NCBI GenBank assembly: GCA_934561555.1
Contig: CAKTGQ010000043.1
Span: forward strand, 1-10,350
Reading direction: 5' to 3'
Source: an uncultured Faecalibacterium sp.
GTDB lineage: Bacteria; Bacillota; Clostridia; Oscillospirales; Ruminococcaceae
DNA: 10,350 nucleotides
Below are positions 5,980-10,350 of the stretch, in pieces; position 1 is the stretch's first letter; every line of letters starts with the position of its first letter. The notes below the pieces were generated by a model. That model ran no database searches, was not told the DNA's origin, and worked only from the letters and a program-made list of their open reading frames with translations. The position numbers and the translations under genes are program-made.

Positions 5980-7260
5980 ATGACTAAAATCGATATCTTC
6001 TCCGGCTTCCTTGGCGCCGGCAAAACGACCCTGATCAAAAAGCTGATTACCGAAGCCTTTGCAGGCCAGCAGGTGGTGCTGATCGAGAACGAGTTCGGCG
6101 AGATCGGCATTGACGGCGGCTTCCTGAAGGAAAGCGGCATCCAGATCAACGAGCTGAACGCCGGCTGCATCTGCTGCTCTCTGGTGGGCGATTTCCGCAC
6201 CGCTCTGCAGCAGGTGGTGGAGCAGTACCACCCCGACCGCATCGTCATCGAGCCCTCCGGCGTTGGCAAGCTGAGCGATGTGACCCGCGCCGTGGAGGGT
6301 GTGGCAGAGCATCTGGATGTGCAGCTGAACAGCTTTGTCACCGTGGCCGATGTGAACAAGGTCAAGATGTATATGAAGAACTTCGGCGAGTTCTACGATG
6401 ACCAGATCAGCCACGCAAGCTGCATCCTGCTCAGCCGCACCCAGACCGCCAGCGAGGAAAAAGTCGCCGCTGCAGTGGCAATGCTGCGGGAAAAGAACCC
6501 CACCGCCACCATCGTGACCACCGCGTGGGATCACCTGACCGGTGAGCAGATTTTGAAGGCTATGTCCACCAAGGACGACTTCAAGGCCGAGCTGATCGCT
6601 ATGGCTGCCAAGGCCAACGAAGAGCACGCCCACGAGGACGAGGAAGAAGAGCACGAGCATCACCATCATCACTACGATGAGAACGGTGTGTGCAGCTGCG
6701 GCCATCATCATGACCACGATGACGATGACGACGAGGATGAACACGAGCATCATCACCACGACCACGACGAGCATGACCACGATGACCATTGCTGCTGCGG
6801 TCACCACCACGATCATGACGATGATGACGAGCACGAGCATGAGCATCATCATGACCATGACGAGCATGACCACGATGACCATTGCTGCTGCGGTCATGAC
6901 CACGATCATGACCACGAGGAGCACGAGCATCATCACGACCATGACGGTCATTGCTGCTGCGGTCATCATCATCACGACCACCACGCCGATGAGGTGTTCA
7001 CCAGCTGGGGCGTGGAGACTGCCCGCAAGTTCACCAAGGCTGAGGTGGAGCACGCCCTCACCGAGCTGGATACCGGCAATTACGGCATGATCCTGCGCAG
7101 CAAGGGCATCGTGGACGGCGGCGCAGACGGCTGGCTGGAGTTCGACTATGTGCCCGGCGAGTGGGAAGTGCGCAGCCGCAGCGCAGACGTGGGCGGCAAG
7201 CTGGTGGTCATCGGCTCCAAGCTGAACGAGACTGCCATCGCCCAGCTGTTCGGCTGCTGA
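5980..7260 (+). CDS. CobW/COG0523 G3E GTPase with large His/Cys-rich metal-binding insert
   Basis: This 426-residue protein belongs to the G3E family of metal-related GTPases (CobW, YjiA, ZNG1, ZagA). The N-terminal GTPase domain shows the P-loop GFLGAGKT at 9-16, ENEFGE at 36-41, the family CxCC metal site GCICCS at 62-67 and EPSG at 91-94. The usual NKxD base-recognition motif reads SRTQ at 152-155. Residues 216-335 form a low-complexity insert with 50 His and many Asp/Glu, punctuated by one CSC and three CCC clusters each followed by Gly (238, 271, 302, 325). The CobW C-terminal domain follows from about 339 to the end. The start has AAGAGG ten bases upstream. It leads an operon with a second P-loop protein. 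It probably binds zinc or a similar metal (Ni, Co and Cu remain possible) and passes it to client proteins with GTP hydrolysis. The metal and client are not determined by sequence. Confidence 0.93.
   Translation: MTKIDIFSGFLGAGKTTLIKKLITEAFAGQQVVLIENEFGEIGIDGGFLKESGIQINELNAGCICCSLVGDFRTALQQVVEQYHPDRIVIEPSGVGKLSDVTRAVEGVAEHLDVQLNSFVTVADVNKVKMYMKNFGEFYDDQISHASCILLSRTQTASEEKVAAAVAMLREKNPTATIVTTAWDHLTGEQILKAMSTKDDFKAELIAMAAKANEEHAHEDEEEEHEHHHHHYDENGVCSCGHHHDHDDDDDEDEHEHHHHDHDEHDHDDHCCCGHHHDHDDDDEHEHEHHHDHDEHDHDDHCCCGHDHDHDHEEHEHHHDHDGHCCCGHHHHDHHADEVFTSWGVETARKFTKAEVEHALTELDTGNYGMILRSKGIVDGGADGWLEFDYVPGEWEVRSRSADVGGKLVVIGSKLNETAIAQLFGC
6691..6963 (+). repeat. In-gene tandem repeat encoding His/Asp modules headed by CxCG
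   Basis: Four modules begin at the Cys clusters encoded from 6691, 6790, 6883 and 6952. The strongest DNA repeat is a 37-base identical block at 6766-6802 and 6859-6895, a period of 93 bases or 31 codons. A shorter related block precedes the last cluster. Repeats of CAT/CAC and GAT/GAC codons make the region prone to slippage, so module number may vary between strains. Confidence 0.8.
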
Positions 7261-7296
7261 GAACCCCATTATTGAGAGAAGGAGCAACCGTTTATT

Positions 7297-8259
7297 ATGG
7301 CAAAAGAGATCCCGGTCTACCTGTTTGTGGGCTTTCTGGAAAGCGGCAAGACCAAGTTTATTCAGGAGACCTTTGAAGACCCCAATTTCGACTCCGGCGA
7401 CAAGACCCTGCTGCTGATCTGCGAGGAGGGCGAAGAGGAATACAACGAGAAGAAGTTCGCCTTCCCCGGCGTGACTGTGAAGGTGCTGGAGGATAAGTCC
7501 GAGCTGAACCCCCAGAACCTTGCAAAGCTGGGCAAGGAAGCAGACGCAGGCCGCGTGGTCATTGAGTACAACGGCATGTGGCTGCTGCAGGACTTGGCCG
7601 AGGCACTGCCCGAAAACTGGCTGGTGTACCAGTGCATCGCCACCGCCGACGGCACCACCGCCCTGACCTACGCCCGCGACAACTCCATGCGCAGCCTGAT
7701 GCTGGACAAGATCGCCCGCAGCGAGCTGATCGTGTTCAACCGCGCCGAAGCCGTGAACAACGATGACGCCCGGCAGGAGCTGCACAAGCTGGTGCGGCAG
7801 GCTTCCCGCAAGTGCGATATCGCCTACGAGTTCAAGGACGGCAGCGTAGCCTACGACGATATCCCCGACCCGCTGCCCTTTGATATCAACGCCGACCCCA
7901 TCGACATCCCGGATGACGATTTCGGCATCTGGTACATGGACTGTCAGGACGAGCCCCAGAAGTACACCGGCAAGACGGTGCGTTTTCTTGCACAGGTCTG
8001 CCAGACCAACCGCGCCGGTAAAAACAGCTTTGTGCCCGGCCGCTTTGCCATGACCTGCTGCGTGCAGGACATCCAGTTCGTGGGCTTTCCCTGCAGCTAC
8101 GATGGCTACAAGGCGCTGGAACAGCGCGCATGGGTGCGGGTGACCGCCAAGGTGGGCTACAAGTTCCACAACATCTACCGGGGCAAGGGCCCGGTGCTGA
8201 CCGCCGTGTCGGTGGAGCCCGCCGAAAAGCCCCTTGAAGAGGTCGTAACGTTCTCTTAA
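7297..8259 (+). CDS. Divergent CobW-like P-loop protein fused to a YcgQ/DUF1980-like domain
   Basis: This 320-residue protein begins with a G3E-like P-loop (GFLESGKT at 12-19) after a VYLFV strand, so it is a nucleotide-binding relative of the preceding gene. It lacks the CxCC metal motif. The ENEFGE region is replaced by an acidic ICEEGEEEY at 41-49, and the base-recognition site reads FNRAE at 147-151. From about 210 to 308 the sequence changes character: YTGKTVRFLAQV, then GRFAMTCC at 248-255, then VGFPC. This pattern resembles the C-terminal domain of YcgQ-type proteins (DUF1980/TIGR03943), which occur with DUF318 permeases. The assignment is from memory and needs a profile search. There is no CobW C-terminal domain. 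GGAG lies 12 bases before the ATG, a rather long spacing. It is 36 bases after the His-rich GTPase gene and is probably its operon partner in metal handling. Confidence 0.88.
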   Translation: MAKEIPVYLFVGFLESGKTKFIQETFEDPNFDSGDKTLLLICEEGEEEYNEKKFAFPGVTVKVLEDKSELNPQNLAKLGKEADAGRVVIEYNGMWLLQDLAEALPENWLVYQCIATADGTTALTYARDNSMRSLMLDKIARSELIVFNRAEAVNNDDARQELHKLVRQASRKCDIAYEFKDGSVAYDDIPDPLPFDINADPIDIPDDDFGIWYMDCQDEPQKYTGKTVRFLAQVCQTNRAGKNSFVPGRFAMTCCVQDIQFVGFPCSYDGYKALEQRAWVRVTAKVGYKFHNIYRGKGPVLTAVSVEPAEKPLEEVVTFS

Positions 8260-8288
8260 CCGTTTCTTTATAACAAGGAGGTTCTGGT

Positions 8289-8747
8289 ATGAAAACTCTG
8301 TTCCGTATTCTTGGCACGGCTGCTGCCGTGGCCGTCACCGGCGCTGCCATCGTGGTGCTGGACAAGATCCTGAACCAGAAAGACCCGCTCCATGTGGAGG
8401 AGGTCGAGTTCCCGGAGGAAGCCGAAAAGGACGCCGAGGAGGCCGAAAAGACCGCCGAAGCCTACGCGGAAGCCGAAGCCAAGGAAGAAGCAAAGGCTGC
8501 CGATGCCGCCGCAGAAGCTGCTGAGGAAGCTGCACCGGAGGCTCCCGCCCCTGCCGAGGACGCACCCCAGACCCAGCCGGAACCCGCCGCCCAGCGCCCG
8601 GTGTACGACCCCGAAGCCCCGAACGCCAACCCCGTGGAGGCCGGCCCCGCCGTTGCCCCCAAGGACGAGAGCGGCAAGTTCGATGCCACCAAGATCGCCG
8701 ATGCCAATGATTTCGGCGACTGGGAAGAGCAGGGCTGCAAGGGCTGA
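8289..8747 (+). CDS. Membrane-anchored Ala/Glu-rich small protein
   Basis: This 152-residue protein has one N-terminal hydrophobic segment (about 7-24) after Lys2 and Arg6. A highly acidic Ala/Glu/Lys stretch follows (about 36-82, probably helical or coiled coil), then a Pro/Ala-rich linker (83-124) and a conserved-looking end with DFGDWEEQGCKG. No clear signal-peptidase or lipobox site is seen, so it is probably an uncleaved single-pass anchor. The charge pattern favours the N-terminus inside and the tail outside, but this is uncertain. AAGGAGG lies seven bases before the ATG, a very strong site. It is the third gene of the GTPase operon, 29 bases after the second, and is followed by the terminator. 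I do not recognise a family. The acidic tail could bind cations weakly, or it may simply be a spacer to the C-terminal motif. Confidence 0.8.
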   Translation: MKTLFRILGTAAAVAVTGAAIVVLDKILNQKDPLHVEEVEFPEEAEKDAEEAEKTAEAYAEAEAKEEAKAADAAAEAAEEAAPEAPAPAEDAPQTQPEPAAQRPVYDPEAPNANPVEAGPAVAPKDESGKFDATKIADANDFGDWEEQGCKG

Positions 8748-8782
8748 GAAAACAACATGATCTCCGCATAGGCGCAGGAATC

Positions 8783-8809
8783 AGCTCCCCCGAAAGGGGG
8801 AGCTTTTTT
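8783..8809 (+). terminator. Intrinsic terminator of the GTPase operon
   Basis: A perfect nine-base-pair stem (AGCTCCCCC with GGGGGAGCT) is capped by a GAAA tetraloop and followed directly by TTTTTT. It ends the three-gene unit 36 bases after the last stop. The stem core resembles the hairpin of the MITE-like repeat at 5736-5754, but here it has its own T-run and a different loop. Confidence 0.93.
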
Positions 8810-8813
8810 GTGC

Positions 8814-8842
8814 TTGCAAAATGCCGCGCAGTTCACTATACT
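8814..8842 (+). promoter_or_regulatory. Promoter of the AAA+ gene
   Basis: TTGCAA (8814-8819) and TATACT (8837-8842) are 17 bases apart, immediately after the upstream terminator. Transcription should start near 8849, giving a leader of about 24 bases with GGAGGG (8860-8865) seven bases before the ATG. The AAA+ gene is therefore independent of the GTPase operon. Confidence 0.8.
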
Positions 8843-8872
8843 GGAAGAAAAACACCGATGGAGGGCAGCACC

Positions 8873-10350
8873 ATGGCATATACCGATGATTGGGAAAGCT
8901 TGATGAACGGCGTGTTCGGCGCGGGCGGCAAACTGAAGTTCGGCGGCGCACAGCCGCAGCCGGAAAAGCCGCAGCCCGAAAAACCGGCGGGCGGCGGCCT
9001 GCCAGACCTGAACGCGGCGCTGCTGGAACAGCAAAAGCAGCTGGACGAAATGCTCAAGCAGCAGAACGCCCGGCTGAAAGCGCAGGATGCCGGGGTGCAG
9101 ACGGCGCTGGAGGACAGCCGCCGGATGCTGCGGGATATGGAAGCGGACGGTCTGCTTGCCAAGGGCACGGCAGACACAAAGCCGGAGCAGCTGGGCAGCT
9201 TTGAGGGTCTTGCCGCCGAGGTGAAAAAGACCGTCCTCGGGCAGGATGCCTTTGTGGACAGCGTGGTGCGGGCCATGCGCCGCCCCTTTGTGCTGGGCAC
9301 CGAGGGCGCAGCCGCCCGCAACGTGATCCTGCTGTGGGGCGCACCGGGCACGGGGCGGCACTATGCGCTGGCTGAAACAGCCCGCATCATGGCGGCGCGG
9401 GGGCTTTTGCAGAGCGACCGGATGGCGGTAATGGACCTTGCGCTCTACCCCGACCCCGGCGCGGAAAAGCTGTTTTTGCAGGACCTTTACGCCGCCCTGC
9501 ACGCCCCGGGCGAGATCGTGGTGTTCGAGCATTACGAGAGCTGCCACCCCGGCTTTCTGCGCATCCTCTCCGACCTCGCGGTCAAGGGCAGTGCGCCTTT
9601 ATCCAGCCGGTATCTGGTGAACAAGGAGGGCATTCTGGTGGAAGCCGGTACGGCGCTTGCCCCCGGCGCAGTGAGCCGCATCGACCCCTGCGGCAAGTAC
9701 CTGATCTTCTTCTCCCGCAAGGGGCGGGAGGCGCTGGCAGATAAGTTCGGCGCACCCTTTGTGGCGGCGGTAGGGGATGTGTGCCAGACCGCCCCCTTTA
9801 CCCCGGAAGCACTGGCGGCGCTGGCCGCGCAGCAGCTGAACGCGCTGGCGCAGCGGGTGAACAGCCGTCTGGGTCTGACCCTCGCCGCCGGGGCGGATGT
9901 GCGGGACTATGTGGCGGGGCAGTGCTCCAGGGAAAAGGGCGCAGAGGGGCTGGCAGACTGCTGCGAGCGGATCTTCCGCGCCCTGAGCGAGTATTGTTTG
10001 CAGACCGATGCAAAGCTGTCCGGCACGGTGGCGCTGACCGCCGCGCCCGAGGGGCTGCAATTTGCGCTGAACGGCGCTGCGCCTGCAGACCTGTTCAGCC
10101 TGCTTCCGGCGGCCTATACCGGCGCGGTGGAGCAGATCCGCGCCGAGCTGGATGCGCTGGTGGGGCTTGCCCCGGTCAAGGAGTATGTGTTCGGTCTGGC
10201 AGACAATTTACAGGTGCAGCAGCGCCGCGCGGCGGCGGGCTTCAAGACCGCAAGCCTGTCCATGCACATGATCTTTACCGGCAACCCCGGCACCGGCAAG
10301 ACCACCATTGCCCGGCTGGTGGCAAAGTACCTCAAGGCCATCGGTGCGCT
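8873..10350 (+). CDS. Two-module AAA+ ATPase, degenerate ClpB-like then CbxX/SpoVK-like (partial, cut at right edge)
   Basis: The frame is open from the ATG at 8873 to the window end (492 codons, incomplete). Residues 1-45 include a Pro/Gln/Glu linker (QPQPEKPQPEKP), and about 46-95 look like a coiled coil. Residues about 105-400 resemble the second AAA domain of ClpB/ClpA: VLGQDAFVDSVVRAMRR, then a Walker A region GAPGTGRHY at 156-164, then VVFEHYESCHPGF, then a small domain ending in a CSREKGAEGL-type motif. Key residues are lost: Walker A Lys-Thr reads R162-H163, Walker B Asp-Glu reads E219-H220, and the FLNR Arg finger reads FVAAVGD near 295-302. A second module starts near 435 (LDALVGLAPVKEYV) with an intact GNPGTGKT at 470-477, typical of CbxX/SpoVK proteins. 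The likely role is an ATP-driven remodelling machine whose first module is structural. The substrate is unknown. GGAGGG seven bases upstream supports the start. Confidence 0.9.
   Translation, partial: MAYTDDWESLMNGVFGAGGKLKFGGAQPQPEKPQPEKPAGGGLPDLNAALLEQQKQLDEMLKQQNARLKAQDAGVQTALEDSRRMLRDMEADGLLAKGTADTKPEQLGSFEGLAAEVKKTVLGQDAFVDSVVRAMRRPFVLGTEGAAARNVILLWGAPGTGRHYALAETARIMAARGLLQSDRMAVMDLALYPDPGAEKLFLQDLYAALHAPGEIVVFEHYESCHPGFLRILSDLAVKGSAPLSSRYLVNKEGILVEAGTALAPGAVSRIDPCGKYLIFFSRKGREALADKFGAPFVAAVGDVCQTAPFTPEALAALAAQQLNALAQRVNSRLGLTLAAGADVRDYVAGQCSREKGAEGLADCCERIFRALSEYCLQTDAKLSGTVALTAAPEGLQFALNGAAPADLFSLLPAAYTGAVEQIRAELDALVGLAPVKEYVFGLADNLQVQQRRAAAGFKTASLSMHMIFTGNPGTGKTTIARLVAKYLKAIGA

Noticed and set aside
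5911..8169. A 752-codon open frame on the - strand opposite both GTPase genes
   Set aside because: It is antisense to two clear P-loop protein genes. Its long runs of Val/Met/Leu are the complement of the His/Asp codon repeats, and it has no recognisable domain. It is a codon-bias shadow.
8462..9547. A 361-codon open frame on the - strand across the end of the GTPase operon and the start of the AAA+ gene
   Set aside because: It crosses a terminator and a good + strand promoter and overlaps two supported + genes. It shows no domain signature.

Overview
The window looks like a chromosomal segment of a GC-rich Gram-positive gut Clostridium relative, most likely Faecalibacterium or a neighbour in the Oscillospiraceae. 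This rests on gene content (a long three-domain aminopeptidase P, a LytTR regulator, a SpoVK/CbxX-type AAA protein, CobW-type GTPases), strong AGGAGG-like ribosome binding sites, and an interspersed inverted repeat of a style I recall from that group. The genus call is from memory, not from a search.

Layout. Bases 8-1992 (+) hold two tandem, clearly duplicated family 2 glycosyltransferases, probably the end of a surface-polysaccharide cluster. They converge on a LytTR-type regulator (2066-2785, -) and share a bidirectional terminator with it. Bases 2866-3512 (-) encode a HigBA-type toxin-antitoxin pair. Its promoter is near consensus, and a perfect inverted repeat fills the spacer between -35 and -10, as expected for autorepression. 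Bases 3695-5494 (-) encode a full-length Xaa-Pro aminopeptidase with its own promoter and terminator. Between it and the next operon lies a 176-base MITE-like inverted repeat.

Bases 5980-8747 (+) form a three-gene operon. The first gene is a CobW/COG0523 GTPase with a 120-residue His/Asp/Glu/Cys insert. The second is a divergent P-loop protein fused to a C-terminal region resembling the YcgQ/DUF1980 domain. The third is a small membrane-anchored Ala/Glu-rich protein. The operon ends in a strong terminator. I infer a metal-handling function (zinc or another transition metal): metal binding and GTP-dependent delivery by the first protein, with the second and third as dedicated partners. This is the best candidate for a poorly described system here.

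From 8873 to the right edge, behind its own promoter, runs a large AAA+ protein cut by the window end. Its first AAA module resembles a ClpB-type C-terminal AAA domain but has lost the Walker A Lys-Thr, the Walker B Asp-Glu and the Arg finger. An intact CbxX/SpoVK-type AAA module follows it. Long antisense open frames opposite most genes are coding-bias shadows and are not annotated.
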